Part shown: positions 17,608-26,547 of the stretch, one piece after another
Position numbering within the stretch: position 1 is the first letter of the stretch
How the letters are laid out: every line of letters starts with the position of its first letter
Source of the DNA: Brevibacterium ravenspurgense
GTDB lineage: Bacteria; Actinomycetota; Actinomycetes; Actinomycetales; Brevibacteriaceae
DNA: 64,000 bases
NCBI RefSeq assembly: GCF_001584615.1
Contig: NZ_LQQC01000004.1
Location: 95,006 to 159,005, forward strand
Direction of reading: 5' to 3'
Notes under the pieces: generated by a model
The model's database searches: none
What the model saw: only the letters and a program-made list of their open reading frames with translations
Told to the model about the DNA's origin: nothing
Made by a program: the position numbers and the translations under genes

Positions 17608-18563
17608 ACTGTGCTCTCCTGTTCTTCCCCCGCGGCTTCTTCTGCCGCACGGTTCCGAGGTGCCCGGGCGGCCTGCCTTTCCAAGGCCTGTGTGGGTGCA
17701 GGGGGAGTTGACGAGGGCTGGGAAGGATGGGCGATCGCGGTGGGGAACTCCATGACGCGGGCGGCTGTTGTGATGACACCCGAGGCGATCTGAGCGCTTC
17801 CGAAGCGGGATGGGTAGCGGCCTTCGGGTGCCAGCAGGCTCACTCGCGAGGTGCCGGAAAGCAGGTTGGTGAGGCTGATGGGGACCGCATTGGTCGACAG
17901 GGCGGCGACAGTCTGCGATCCGGCAAGAACACGCGATGAGCGGCGCAGGACTGTGCGCACGGGATTGCGCAGACCCGGCAGCCCGCCGAGGTTCGGAGTG
18001 GTGAGAACAAGGACCCTGTAGTGGCCTTCAACCTGCAGTCGGTTGATGGCGTTGGTGAGGATCGGCAGGCCGATTGTGCCTTTGACCGGATGGACCACAT
18101 CGGCTGTGCCCATTGAGATAACGGCCAGGCGAAGCTGCGATCCGCCGGGTGTGCGCTCCATGGTCGCATCGGCCAGCAGCTCCGAAACCTGGGAGGCAAC
18201 AGCGGAAGCTCCGACGGCGGGAACAGCAAGGCTGCGCAGGCGCACGGGTGACTGTGCCAGAGCGGCAAAGCCCCGGGCAATGCGCACAGCCGGGTGGTCG
18301 GCAGCTGTTTCCAGACCGACGCCGGACAGCCACGAATCCCCGATGACGGCAACGGCGGGCAGGCCGCTGTCCTCAGCGCTCAGCGGGCCGCGCGAGCCGT
18401 CTTCGCTCACGACGGCGGCATGGGGATATTTTCGCCGCTGTGCATCGGCGCGGAACGCGCGGCGAACACGCTTCGACTGTGCGCGCAGAATTCCCGATCC
18501 GGCTCCCACTGCAGCACCGGCTGTCGTTCCGACTGCGAGTATCGCTTTCCAGCTGTTCTTCAC
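17604..18563 (-). CDS. SGNH/GDSL-like hydrolase family protein
   Basis: The protein has 319 residues. A short hydrophobic N-terminus (AILAVGTTAGAAVGAGSGIL) may anchor the protein. Block I of the SGNH fold appears as VAVIGDSWLSGVGLE near residue 90, and ISMGTADV fits block III. The catalytic His near the C-terminus is not evident, so activity is uncertain. The C-terminal 40 residues are Ala/Glu-rich and low complexity. The GTG start is supported by TAGAGT exactly 6 nt upstream. It is coupled to maf by a 4-nt overlap. Confidence 0.75.
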   Translation of the reverse strand: MKNSWKAILAVGTTAGAAVGAGSGILRAQSKRVRRAFRADAQRRKYPHAAVVSEDGSRGPLSAEDSGLPAVAVIGDSWLSGVGLETAADHPAVRIARGFAALAQSPVRLRSLAVPAVGASAVASQVSELLADATMERTPGGSQLRLAVISMGTADVVHPVKGTIGLPILTNAINRLQVEGHYRVLVLTTPNLGGLPGLRNPVRTVLRRSSRVLAGSQTVAALSTNAVPISLTNLLSGTSRVSLLAPEGRYPSRFGSAQIASGVITTAARVMEFPTAIAHPSQPSSTPPAPTQALERQAARAPRNRAAEEAAGEEQESTV

Positions 18564-18575
18564 AATTCCACTCTA
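18564..18575 (-). promoter_or_regulatory. -10 hexamer TAGAGT, leaderless geometry
   Basis: On the minus strand TAGAGT, 6 nt (GGAATT), GTG. Confidence 0.5.
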
Positions 18576-18656
18576 ACCGTCCCGCCCACGGCGGCCTACG
18601 CACAGGACACACCTCGCGTTCGGCAAGCCGGGAGCGCTGAAACGGCGTGCAGGATA

Positions 18657-18668
18657 TAGCCTGGTCTC
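18657..18668 (+). promoter_or_regulatory. -10-like hexamer TAGCCT, leaderless geometry
   Basis: TAGCCT, 6 nt (GGTCTC), ATG. An overlapping TATAGC is an alternative with an 8-nt gap. No ribosome site is visible. Confidence 0.4.
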
Positions 18669-19976
18669 ATGACGAAGAAGAGCTCCAAAGAACAGCCGGG
18701 AACAGCGGTCAAGCCGCTGACCGACCCCGCTATGGCTGACGCGTACCGCTTGCAGTCGCGAAGCTACGTGCCCTTTGTGTCGCGCGGACTGCGCTTGGCC
18801 GCAGCGTGGAGCTGGCGCTCGCTTGTTGTTTTGGCAGCGGTTGCGGTTCTTCTGTGGCTCCTGGGGAAGGTCACATACGTTCTCATTCCGCTGCTTGTCG
18901 CCCTGCTCATTTCGGCGCTGCTGACTCCGCTGGTGAATTTCTTGGTGCGTCACAAGTGGCCGCGTGCAGCTGCTGCCGCGATGGTGCTGCTGAGCTTCAT
19001 CCTTGTGGTGGTTGGCCTGCTTGCGCTCGTCGGCCAGCAGCTTGTCACCGGCATCATCGATCTGACGTCAACCACCATGAAGGGTGTTGACGCCATTGCC
19101 ACGTGGCTTCAGTCAAACCCGCTGGGCCTGGATTCAAGCGTGATCGCACAGGCTGTTGCTGACGGAACACAGCAGGTCAACACCTTCCTCAGCGAGCAGA
19201 AGGGCAAAATCGCAACGGGTGTTGTGGGTGCTGCGACGAGTGTCGGCAGCTTCTTCGCAGGCATGCTGATTTCGCTGTTCGCCACCTTCTTCTTCCTTCT
19301 CGAAGGATCCACCATCGCCCGCTGGATCACCCGTCTGCTGCCGGTGCCGGCGCGCGAACCTGCGCTCGGAGCTGCCACTCGCGGGTGGGTGGCACTGGGC
19401 CAGTACGCCCGCATCCAGGTGATCGTCGCAGCGGTGGATGCTCTGGGCATCGGCATCGGCGCGCTCATTCTGGGTGTGCCGCTCGTCATTCCGCTGACGG
19501 TGCTGATCTTCCTGGCATCCTTCATCCCGATTGTCGGTGCGGTTGCAACGGGCATCATCGCGGTTCTGCTGGCACTGGTGGCCAAGGGATTTGTCCATGC
19601 GATCGTCATGCTTGCCATCGTCCTTTTTGTACAGCAGGTCGAAAGCAACGTGCTCCAGCCGTTCCTCATGGGCAAGGCGGTTTCTGTTCACCCGCTGGCC
19701 GTTGTTCTCGCAGTGGCCGTCGGCTCCTACCAGTTCGGCATTGTCGGCGCCCTGTTCGCCGTGCCGGTAGTCGCTTCTGTATCCGCCGCCATCGGCTATC
19801 TTGCCGAACTGTCCTCCCAGCAGATGCTCGCTGACGCTCGGCGTGAAGGCGTGATCGCCCCCGGGGAGGGCCCCGAGTTGCCGGATGATGACTCATCGAC
19901 CCAGGTGGGGTCGTCTCAAGATCGTCGGCGCACCGTCATCATCTCTGACTTCAAAGAGGGCAAACCTGCTGACTGA
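18669..19976 (+). CDS. AI-2E family transporter (TqsA/PerM-like permease)
   Basis: The protein has 435 residues. The N-terminal 50 residues are cytosolic. The first helices cover about 55-125, a central soluble segment 140-190 follows, then further helices at 195-365. The family signature GVPLVIPLTVLIFLASFIPIVG near residue 270 and QQVESNVLQPFLMGKAVSVHPL near residue 320 are clear. Family members export AI-2 or other small molecules or ions, and the substrate here is unknown. The acidic cytosolic tail is about 60 residues. Monocistronic. Confidence 0.88.
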   Translation: MTKKSSKEQPGTAVKPLTDPAMADAYRLQSRSYVPFVSRGLRLAAAWSWRSLVVLAAVAVLLWLLGKVTYVLIPLLVALLISALLTPLVNFLVRHKWPRAAAAAMVLLSFILVVVGLLALVGQQLVTGIIDLTSTTMKGVDAIATWLQSNPLGLDSSVIAQAVADGTQQVNTFLSEQKGKIATGVVGAATSVGSFFAGMLISLFATFFFLLEGSTIARWITRLLPVPAREPALGAATRGWVALGQYARIQVIVAAVDALGIGIGALILGVPLVIPLTVLIFLASFIPIVGAVATGIIAVLLALVAKGFVHAIVMLAIVLFVQQVESNVLQPFLMGKAVSVHPLAVVLAVAVGSYQFGIVGALFAVPVVASVSAAIGYLAELSSQQMLADARREGVIAPGEGPELPDDDSSTQVGSSQDRRRTVIISDFKEGKPAD

Positions 19977-20033
19977 GCCCGCTGATTCTGACTGAGTCTG
20001 TGAGGTTCTGACTGGGTTCAGCCTGAACACAAA

Positions 20034-20070
20034 GACGGCGGGAACAGACAGTGTGTCTGTTCCCGCCGTC
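20034..20070. terminator. Bidirectional terminator between AI-2E transporter and greA
   Basis: Perfect 17-bp arms GACGGCGGGAACAGACA / TGTCTGTTCCCGCCGTC around GTG, followed by AGTGTTTTGG. It sits between convergent genes. Confidence 0.85.
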
Positions 20071-20108
20071 AGTGTTTTGGGAAGTCTGCTTCCCGCTGTT
20101 TCAGGTGA

Positions 20109-20600
20109 TCAGTAAGCTTTGGCAGACTTCACGGTGACGGTGATCTTCCGACCGTTGGGTGCTTCGTATTCGACGTCGTCGCCGACTTTCGCACCGTTGA
20201 CCGCTTTGCCAAGCGGCGACTGTTCGGAGAAGACCTCAACCTTGTCCTCTTCAGAGATGATTTCGCGCGAACCCAGCAGGAACTCCATCTTGCGGCCGTT
20301 CATTTCGACCACGATGAGCTTGCCGGGGCCTGCGATTTTGTCGTCCGCATCGGCTTCGCCGACTTCTGCGTTGCGCAGCAGCTCTTCGAGCTGGCGGATA
20401 CGAGCTTCCATTTGGCCCTGTTCGTCGCGGGCAGCGTGGTAGCCGCCGTTTTCTTTGAGGTCGCCCTCTTCGCGTGCCGCGTCAATGCGCTCGGCGATTT
20501 CTGCGCGGCCCGGGCCCTGGAGGTGCTCGAGTTCCTTCGTCAGGCGCTCGTGGGCCTCTTTGGTCAGCCACGTCTTGTCGCCGACGTTTTCCTCAGCCAT
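20109..20600 (-). CDS. greA: Transcription elongation factor GreA
   Basis: The protein has 163 residues, the normal length. The N-terminal antiparallel coiled coil (about 10-75) carries the acidic tip DAAREEGDLKENGGYHAARD, whose Asp and Glu coordinate the catalytic Mg in the RNA polymerase secondary channel to cleave backtracked RNA. The C-terminal FKBP-like domain follows, with SPLGKAVNGAKVGDDVEYEA. The ATG has GGAGGAAAC upstream. Confidence 0.95.
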   Translation of the reverse strand: MAEENVGDKTWLTKEAHERLTKELEHLQGPGRAEIAERIDAAREEGDLKENGGYHAARDEQGQMEARIRQLEELLRNAEVGEADADDKIAGPGKLIVVEMNGRKMEFLLGSREIISEEDKVEVFSEQSPLGKAVNGAKVGDDVEYEAPNGRKITVTVKSAKAY

Positions 20601-20649
20601 GCTGTTTCCTCCTCAGGCGCTGCACCGTGCAGCGCTTGTCTACGTGAAA

Positions 20650-20673
20650 TCCCGGGTCCGCAGGGACCCGGGA
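20650..20673 (-). terminator. Stem-loop after DUF4307 gene
   Basis: Perfect TCCCGGGTCC / GGACCCGGGA arms around GCAG. Read on the minus strand it is followed by TTTCACG. It separates the DUF4307 gene from greA. Confidence 0.65.
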
Positions 20674-20689
20674 TGGTGATTCGGCTATC

Positions 20690-21097
20690 TTAGCTGACGA
20701 ACCAGCAGGATTCTAAGTGTCCCTGTACGGCCCGCTGGGTCGTGTTGACCTCGACTTCCTGATGGAACAGATCTGACGAGGCGGTGTCGGGTGACGCTGG
20801 GATCGTCACTTCGCGGTAGCCCACCACGGCTTCGAAATCGTTCTTGGCAACAACTGAGCACACGGAGTCCCGTTCGCGATCCGGACGGATGTTGAATGTC
20901 ACGACCGCGCGGTTGGAGTCGAGGGCCTCAAACGAAACATTGGACGCTGTGGTCGGTGCGCCGGCCGGGCGGAACGCGAAGAAAGCAGCCCCGATTGCAA
21001 TGAGTACGGTGACGACGCCGGCGACGATGAGCAGAGGGCGCTTATTCAGCTTCGTGCCCTGATAGCCCGGTGCACGACCCCCGTATCTTTCGCTCAC
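20690..21097 (-). CDS. DUF4307-family membrane protein
   Basis: The protein has 135 residues from the GTG at 21097, with AAGG 8 nt upstream. The TTG at 21115 is less likely. One transmembrane helix (PLLIVAGVVTVLIAIGAAFF) is followed by an extracytoplasmic immunoglobulin-like domain of about 95 residues with two cysteines (SVCSVVAKNDF and the terminal ESCWFVS). The layout is that of DUF4307, a single-pass actinobacterial protein of unknown function, found next to greA and mca across Actinobacteria. Confidence 0.8.
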   Translation of the reverse strand: MSERYGGRAPGYQGTKLNKRPLLIVAGVVTVLIAIGAAFFAFRPAGAPTTASNVSFEALDSNRAVVTFNIRPDRERDSVCSVVAKNDFEAVVGYREVTIPASPDTASSDLFHQEVEVNTTQRAVQGHLESCWFVS

Positions 21098-21190
21098 AGC
21101 CGACCTTTCTGTCAAGCGTCTACCTTCGACGTACTAGTCTAGAGTAGTCATTTCCGCCCGGAGCGACCCCGCGCCCTCATGGAGGTCCAC

Positions 21191-22189
21191 GTGAAGCCAA
21201 CCGCGCCGTATTCGCAGCTGCGCATGCTTGCAGTGCATGCTCACCCTGACGACGAATCGTCTAAGGGAGGTGCGACGACGGCGCTCTACACGACACTCGG
21301 AGCGCAGGTCACGATCGCCACGATGACCGGTGGGGAAGCGGGTTCGATTCTCAACCCTGCTCTCGAGGGAAGCCCCGCGGCCATTCGCGACATCGCGGGT
21401 CTGCGCCGGGACGAAATGGCGCGTGCCGCACAGCGTCTTGGTGCCCAGCACAAGTGGATCGGCTTCGTTGATTCGGGCCTGCCCGAAGGCGGCTTCGACG
21501 ATATTGATCACGGAACGTTCTGGACCGCTCCGACAGAAGTCGCGGCACGGCCCCTGGTCCACCTCATCCGCCAACTGCGCCCGCACGTGGTGACGACCTA
21601 TGACGAACTCGGCGGGTACCCCCACCCGGACCACATCCGCGCTCACGAAGCCACGATGCTCGCAGTCCAGATGGCAGCTGATGCTGACTGCAATCCCGAA
21701 CTGGGCGAGGCCTGGCAGGTGCCGAAGGTCTACTACAACATGGACCTCACCCCGGCTAAGTGGATGCACATTCACGGCATCATGGCGAAACTGGGCGCTG
21801 AATCGCCCCTGAGTGCTGAACGCCAGGAGCGCATCCGCAGCTCGGCGAACAAACGCGACTACAAGCTGACCGCATCAATCCCCGCGGGGGCCTTCTTGGA
21901 GACCGCGGCAGAAGCGCTGCGCGCTCACGCAACCCAGATCGACCCAAGCAGCGGGTTTTTCTCGGAAGTGCAGATGATGGCTGAACAGTACTGGCCCACA
22001 GAAGAGTTCGAACTCGCCGTCGACAACACCGGCAGGGACGGCGATTTCGGCGAGTTCTCCGAACATGACCTGTTTGAGGGAATCACACTCGAAGACGGCA
22101 CCGTCGTAGCGCCGGGAGACCTGAAAGCCGCCATGCGCACAGCCGGAATTGAGATCGTCGAACCCGCCCAGAAACTCCAAGGAGAATGA
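21191..22189 (+). CDS. mca: Mycothiol S-conjugate amidase Mca
   Basis: The protein has 332 residues. The N-terminal LmbE/PIG-L signature AVHAHPDDESSKGGA provides the zinc-binding His and Asp, and YPHPDHIRAHEA the third ligand. Mca cleaves mycothiol conjugates of toxins into a mercapturate and glucosaminyl-inositol for export and recycling. Its length and the neighbours greA and DUF4307 favour Mca over the related deacetylase MshB. The GTG at 21191 has GGAGG 5 nt upstream. The ATG at 21179 overlaps that site. The protein implies a mycothiol-producing actinobacterium. Confidence 0.92.
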   Translation: MKPTAPYSQLRMLAVHAHPDDESSKGGATTALYTTLGAQVTIATMTGGEAGSILNPALEGSPAAIRDIAGLRRDEMARAAQRLGAQHKWIGFVDSGLPEGGFDDIDHGTFWTAPTEVAARPLVHLIRQLRPHVVTTYDELGGYPHPDHIRAHEATMLAVQMAADADCNPELGEAWQVPKVYYNMDLTPAKWMHIHGIMAKLGAESPLSAERQERIRSSANKRDYKLTASIPAGAFLETAAEALRAHATQIDPSSGFFSEVQMMAEQYWPTEEFELAVDNTGRDGDFGEFSEHDLFEGITLEDGTVVAPGDLKAAMRTAGIEIVEPAQKLQGE

Positions 22190-22512
22190 TGCTCGACACC
22201 ATCGTCTTCGCCGTGGCACAGCAACAGCCGCCGAAAATGCCGGACCCCGTGCTGGTCACCCCCGGCACAATCGGGTTCGTCGCCACAGCGCTTGTTGTGG
22301 TTGCAACGATCTTCCTCATCCGCGACGCCGTACGCCGCATTCGCCGCATTCGCGCACGCGACGGCGCACGGGTCGAATACACCATTCCGCTGCGCAAAGA
22401 CGGCGACCTCGAAGGACAGCAGTCAGCCCGCCCCGACTGGCAGGGACCGGAAGAGAGGCAGGACGGCGACAGCGGACAAACCGGACCCGAAGACACCCGC
22501 ACAGACAGCTGA
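22189..22512 (+). CDS. Small single-pass membrane protein, function unknown
   Basis: The protein has 107 residues. One hydrophobic helix (about 23-43, LVTPGTIGFVATALVVVATI) is followed by a basic stretch (RDAVRRIRRIRARDG) and a hydrophilic Gln/Asp/Pro-rich tail, so N-out/C-in topology is expected. It overlaps the mca stop (ATGATG, 22186-22191) with AAGGAG just upstream, so it is co-translated with mca. Small membrane proteins of this type follow mca in many actinobacteria. I do not recognise a named family. Confidence 0.7.
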   Translation: MLDTIVFAVAQQQPPKMPDPVLVTPGTIGFVATALVVVATIFLIRDAVRRIRRIRARDGARVEYTIPLRKDGDLEGQQSARPDWQGPEERQDGDSGQTGPEDTRTDS

Positions 22513-22549
22513 AAGCTGATCGGCGCCTTTAAGAGGAATGCCAAAAGAT

Positions 22550-22581
22550 CGGGGTGACTGCCTGACAGGGCAGTCGCCCCG
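22550..22581 (+). terminator. Terminator after the mca operon
   Basis: CGGGGTGACTGCC / GGGCAGTCGCCCCG dyad with one mismatch, followed by CTTTTAT. It nearly abuts the stop of the convergent trhA gene. Confidence 0.8.
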
Positions 22582-22584
22582 CTT

Positions 22585-23370
22585 TTATATGGCCATAGCG
22601 GAGGCGGTGAGCATAGCCGCCAGATGACAGCCGTAGCCCACCACGGTGCAGGCGTGGAAGATCTCGTGGAAGCCGAAGGCTCCCGGCACCGGATTGGGGC
22701 GCTTGAGCCCGTAGATGACAGCACCGGCAATGTAGAAAGCCCCGCCGATCACCACGAGGATTCCCGCGGCAAGGTTCGCCACCCACATGTGCGGCACATA
22801 TCCGACCCCGGCCACACCGATGCCGATGTAGACCGGGACGAAAAGCGCACGCGGGGCTGACGTCCAGATGAGCCGGAAGGCAACACCGGCAGCCGCCCCA
22901 ACCCACATGACGGTCAGGAGGATGAGCGCCTCGTCAGACGGCAGCAGGAGCAGTGCCAGGGGAGTGTAGGTGCCGGCGATGATGAGGAAGATGTTGGCGT
23001 GATCGAACCTGCGCAGCAGCAGGCGAATGCGCATGCGCCACGGTCCACGGTGATATACAGCCGAAGTGCCGAACAGCAGCATGCCGGTCAGGGCGAAAAC
23101 AGCAGCACCCAGGCGCACCGGGATGGTCGGACCGAGGATGACGGCAGCGAGTCCGCCGATGACGGCCAAAGGGAATGCGCCGACGTGAATCCACCCGCGC
23201 CACGATGTTTTCTTCTGCCCGACCATACGGCCCAGCTCAGTGCGAAGAAAGGCTCGCCTGCGGCGTGACATGCGGCTGCGCGACACAGAGACCCTGCGGC
23301 CGGGGGCAGTGGTTTCTTCACGTGGCCGATCGTCCGGAACAAGGGCCGAGGCGGCGGTTTGGTGCTCCAT
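22585..23370 (-). CDS. trhA: Hemolysin III / TrhA-like seven-helix membrane protein (PAQR superfamily)
   Basis: The protein has 261 residues. A basic cytosolic N-terminus of about 60 residues is followed by seven helices. The family's metal-site motifs are present: SAVYHRGPW near residue 105 (Ser and His), DHANIFLIIAGTYTPLA near 125, and HEIFHACTVVGYGCHL near the C-terminus, giving the His pair. The family affects membrane energetics, and the haemolysin name is historical. TACACT lies exactly 6 nt before the ATG, consistent with a leaderless mRNA. Confidence 0.85.
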   Translation of the reverse strand: MEHQTAASALVPDDRPREETTAPGRRVSVSRSRMSRRRRAFLRTELGRMVGQKKTSWRGWIHVGAFPLAVIGGLAAVILGPTIPVRLGAAVFALTGMLLFGTSAVYHRGPWRMRIRLLLRRFDHANIFLIIAGTYTPLALLLLPSDEALILLTVMWVGAAAGVAFRLIWTSAPRALFVPVYIGIGVAGVGYVPHMWVANLAAGILVVIGGAFYIAGAVIYGLKRPNPVPGAFGFHEIFHACTVVGYGCHLAAMLTASAMAI

Positions 23371-23382
23371 ATGTGAAGTGTA
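23371..23382 (-). promoter_or_regulatory. -10 hexamer TACACT, leaderless geometry for trhA
   Basis: On the minus strand TACACT, 6 nt (TCACAT), ATG. Confidence 0.5.
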
Positions 23383-23535
23383 TGTTTTGGGACTGATAGA
23401 AGCGTGGGCATTCCACAGGGCGGCCCCTGCTATCTATTAGATTAGGAATGCACCCACAAGCACACGGTGGATGCGGAAGTCGATGGGCTGAAGGCTCACA
23501 TGAGTCAACTGTCCGCACGGGAGGAAGGCCGAAAG

Positions 23536-24339
23536 ATGAAAGCACCGAGAATACCGCGTGCTGGTTCATCCACGGGCCTGCTGCACTGGCTGTACAACCT
23601 GCGCATGGTCAAATCCCTGCAGCCGGACACCGCGATTCCCCGTCACATCGGAGTCATCACCGACGGCAATCGTCGCTGGGCGCGCGAATTCGGCGCAACC
23701 ACCGAACAGGGCCACAGGGCCGGAGCTCAGAAGATCATCGAGTTCTTGGGCTGGTGCGATGAAATCGGCGTCGAAATGGTCACCCTCTACGTCTTGTCGA
23801 AGGAAAACCTGGCCCGTGCCGAAGAAGAAGTTGCGGCGCTGACCGAAATCATCGGCGACCTTGTTGACGAAATCGCCGACACTGAGTGGTACTCCGTCAA
23901 CCTTGTGGGCAATCTTGAACTTCTTCCCGGTGGTCTGCGCAGCCGACTGCAGGCGGCACAGGAACGGTCTGCCGGGGCGTCTGAAACAGCTTCGCGCGTT
24001 GCGGTCAACATTGCCGTCGGCTACGGAGGGCGGGCTGAAATCATCGACGCGGTTCGGTCCTACCTGAAGGCAGAACTCGAAGCCGGACGCGACCTCAGCT
24101 GTACAATCGACGATGTTTCCGAAGAGAAGCTCTCAGAGCACCTGTACACGAAGGGACAGCCGGACCCCGATCTGATCATCCGGTCGTCGGGCGAACAGCG
24201 GCTGTCAGGCTTTCTTATGTGGCAGAGCGCCTATTCGGAGTTCTACTTCTGCGAGGCCTACTGGCCGGCTTTCCGCAAAACAGACTTTCTGCGCGCGGTG
24301 CGCGACTTCTCGAACCGTTCACGCCGCTTCGGCCGCTGA
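23536..24339 (+). CDS. uppS: Isoprenyl transferase (cis-prenyltransferase, UppS family)
   Basis: The protein has 267 residues from the ATG at 23536 (GGAGG about 11 nt upstream). In-frame starts at 23467 and 23506 are possible. The pyrophosphate-binding signature is VITDGNRRWAREFG near residue 40, and the C-terminal signature IIRSSGEQRLSGFLMWQSAY ends with a conserved Glu/Phe block. It condenses isopentenyl-PP units to make (poly)prenyl-PP for cell-wall lipid carriers. Length and position fit a short- or medium-chain Z-prenyl synthase as well as decaprenyl synthase. Chain length cannot be read from the sequence. Confidence 0.9.
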   Translation: MKAPRIPRAGSSTGLLHWLYNLRMVKSLQPDTAIPRHIGVITDGNRRWAREFGATTEQGHRAGAQKIIEFLGWCDEIGVEMVTLYVLSKENLARAEEEVAALTEIIGDLVDEIADTEWYSVNLVGNLELLPGGLRSRLQAAQERSAGASETASRVAVNIAVGYGGRAEIIDAVRSYLKAELEAGRDLSCTIDDVSEEKLSEHLYTKGQPDPDLIIRSSGEQRLSGFLMWQSAYSEFYFCEAYWPAFRKTDFLRAVRDFSNRSRRFGR

Positions 24340-24407
24340 CGGGCCGAATGCGCACCGGGCGTGGCGCCACCGGGGCGTGGCGCCTGAAGCTATAAGGCAG
24401 CTAAAAG

Positions 24408-24449
24408 ACGGGCGCCCGCCGACTCCGTGTGGAGCCGGCGGGCGCCCGT
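24408..24449. terminator. Bidirectional terminator between uppS and fumC
   Basis: Long dyad beginning ACGGGCGCCCGCCG and ending CGGCGGGCGCCCGT, with CTCC/GGAG continuing the stem, then TCTG. It lies between convergent genes. Confidence 0.8.
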
Positions 24450-24493
24450 TCTGCTGTCAGGGGCTTGCCGAGACTGGTTTGCCCAGCGCTGGG

Positions 24494-25897
24494 TCAGCGG
24501 TTGTAGTTGCCGACCATGGTCATCACGTCAAGAGCCTTGTCGAGCTCTTCTTCCGTGATGGTTCCGTTTTCGACGTAGCCCAGGTCGATGGTGGCTTCCT
24601 TGACCGTCATCTTCTCTGCAACAGCGTGCTTGGCGATGGCTGCAGCTGCTTCGTAGCCGATGACCTTGTTCAGCGGAGTCACGATCGACGGCGATGCTTC
24701 GGCGAGGAAGCGAGCGCGCTCTTCGTTGACTGTGAGGCCGTCGATCATCTTTTCAGCCATGACGACCGAGGTGTTGGCCATCAGGCGGATGGATTCCAGC
24801 AGGTTCGCAGCCATGACGGGGATGCCCACATTGAGTTCGAAAGCGCCGTTGGTCGAGGACAGCGAAATGGTGGTGTCGTTGCCGATGACCTGAGCCGAAA
24901 CCATGATCGCGGCTTCGCAGATGACCGGGTTGACCTTGCCGGGCATGATCGACGAACCGGGCTGGAGGTCAGGAATGTGGATTTCGCCCAGACCCGTGTT
25001 GGGGCCCGAACCCATCCAGCGCAGGTCGTTGTTGATCTTCATGTAGCTGTAGGCGATGGTGCGCAGCTGACCGGAGACTTCCACGAGGCCGTCGCGGTTG
25101 GCCTGTGCTTCGAAGTGGTTGCGCGCTTCCGTGATGGGCAGGCCGGTCTGTTCGGCCAGCAGTTCGATGACGCGCTTGGAGAAGCCGTCGGGCGTGTTGA
25201 TGCCGGTGCCGGTGGCAGTGCCGCCCTGCGGGACTTCAGCCACGCGGGGGAGCGAAGCTTCGATGCGCTCGATGCCGATGCGCACCTGTGCGGCGTAGCC
25301 GGAGAATTCCTGGCCCAGCGTCACCGGGGTTGCGTCCATCAGGTGGGTACGGCCGGCCTTGACGACGTCCTTCCAGGCTTCGGCCTTTTTCTCCAGCGAT
25401 TCAGCGAGAGTGCGCATAGCCGGAATGAGGTCGTTGACCAGTGCGCCTGTGACGGCGACGTGCACCGAGGTGGGGAACACGTCGTTGGAGGACTGGGAAG
25501 CATTCACGTGGTCGTTGGGGTGAACCTCGATGCCCTTGTCCTTGAGGATCTGGGTGGCGAGGTTGGCCAGGACTTCGTTCGTGTTCATGTTCGACGAGGT
25601 GCCGGAACCGGTCTGGAACACGTCGATGGGGTATTCGCCGTTGTGCTTGCCGGCGATGACTTCGTCAGCTGCCTGGGCGATGGCTTCGGCGCGGTCGGCG
25701 TCGAGAACGCCGAGTTCCTGATTGGCGCGCGCTGCGGCCTTCTTCACCTGGCCGAGAGCCGCGATGTGAGCGTTTTCGAGGGTCTTGCCCGAAATGGGGA
25801 AGTTCTCGACGGCGCGCTGGGTCTGCGCGGCGTAGAGGGCGTCCTTGGGGACTTTGACTTCGCCCATGGTGTCGTGTTCGATGCGGAATTCTGTCAC
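24494..25897 (-). CDS. fumC: Class II fumarate hydratase
   Basis: The protein has 467 residues. The superfamily signature [16 protein letters not shown] is present, as are [14 protein letters not shown] (substrate site) and [16 protein letters not shown]. It hydrates fumarate to malate in the TCA cycle and has no iron-sulfur centre. It starts with a GTG overlapping the stop of the carbonic anhydrase gene (25894-25897), so it is the last gene of a coupled glpX-can-fumC operon. Fumarase is favoured over aspartase by length and the operon. Confidence 0.95.
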   Translation of the reverse strand: MTEFRIEHDTMGEVKVPKDALYAAQTQRAVENFPISGKTLENAHIAALGQVKKAAARANQELGVLDADRAEAIAQAADEVIAGKHNGEYPIDVFQTGSGTSSNMNTNEVLANLATQILKDKGIEVHPNDHVNASQSSNDVFPTSVHVAVTGALVNDLIPAMRTLAESLEKKAEAWKDVVKAGRTHLMDATPVTLGQEFSGYAAQVRIGIERIEASLPRVAEVPQGGTATGTGINTPDGFSKRVIELLAEQTGLPITEARNHFEAQANRDGLVEVSGQLRTIAYSYMKINNDLRWMGSGPNTGLGEIHIPDLQPGSSIMPGKVNPVICEAAIMVSAQVIGNDTTISLSSTNGAFELNVGIPVMAANLLESIRLMANTSVVMAEKMIDGLTVNEERARFLAEASPSIVTPLNKVIGYEAAAAIAKHAVAEKMTVKEATIDLGYVENGTITEEELDKALDVMTMVGNYNR

Positions 25898-26547
25898 TGT
25901 GCTGCCTCCGTGAGTTCGTTTTCCGTGGCCGCTTCGCCGCCGATCTGGGCGACGATCTTGGCGCGGCCGTCTTTGAGCTTGTAGGTCATGCCGACGATCA
26001 TGAGCTGGCCGGAGTCGACCAGCTCTTTGAGGATCTGTGAGCGTTCGTACAGCAGGTGCACCGTGTCGACGGTGTTCTGGTGTACAGCGCCGCCGATGTC
26101 ATTGAAGCCGTCGCGACGAGCGTGGATGACGGTCGGCAGGAGTCGTGAGACGACGTCGTAGACGAATCCGTTGGGCGTTTCGCCGGTTTCAAGGGATTCC
26201 ACTGCGGCGGTTACAGCCCCGCAGCTGTCGTGGCCCAGCACGATCAGCAGCGGTGTGCCGAGGTTGGATGCCCCGTATTCGAGGCTGCCGATGGTGACGG
26301 CGTCCGTGACCTGGCCGGCCGTGCGGACGACGAACATTTCGCCAAGACCGACGTCGAAGATCATTTCCGCGGCAACGCGCGAATCAGCGCAGCCGAACAG
26401 CGTTGCATACGGGTGCTGGTGGTCGGTCAGCGTGCTGCGGTGCTTGGAGTTCTGGTTGGGGTGCGACGGGGTGTCGGCAACAAAGCGCTTGTTGCCTTCC
26501 ATCAGGTGCTCAAGCGCCTGCTGCGGGGTCAGATTGCGTGCCGGCAT
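25894..26547 (-). CDS. can: Beta-class carbonic anhydrase
   Basis: The protein has 217 residues. The zinc ligands are visible as [11 protein letters not shown] (Cys, with the Asp-Arg dyad) and [10 protein letters not shown] (His and Cys). The enzyme interconverts CO2 and bicarbonate and could supply the biotin carboxylase encoded elsewhere in the window. There is no signal peptide. It overlaps glpX by 1 nt (TGATG) and fumC by 4 nt. Confidence 0.93.
   Translation of the reverse strand: MPARNLTPQQALEHLMEGNKRFVADTPSHPNQNSKHRSTLTDHQHPYATLFGCADSRVAAEMIFDVGLGEMFVVRTAGQVTDAVTIGSLEYGASNLGTPLLIVLGHDSCGAVTAAVESLETGETPNGFVYDVVSRLLPTVIHARRDGFNDIGGAVHQNTVDTVHLLYERSQILKELVDSGQLMIVGMTYKLKDGRAKIVAQIGGEAATENELTEAAQ

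Noticed and set aside
23448..23762. Alternative open frame starting before uppS
   Set aside because: It is out of frame with the UppS motifs and its composition is typical of a shadow frame.
24377..25984. 535-residue open frame on the plus strand
   Set aside because: It is antisense to fumC, which has all motifs and operon overlaps. The opposite frame stays open because of GC-rich codon use.
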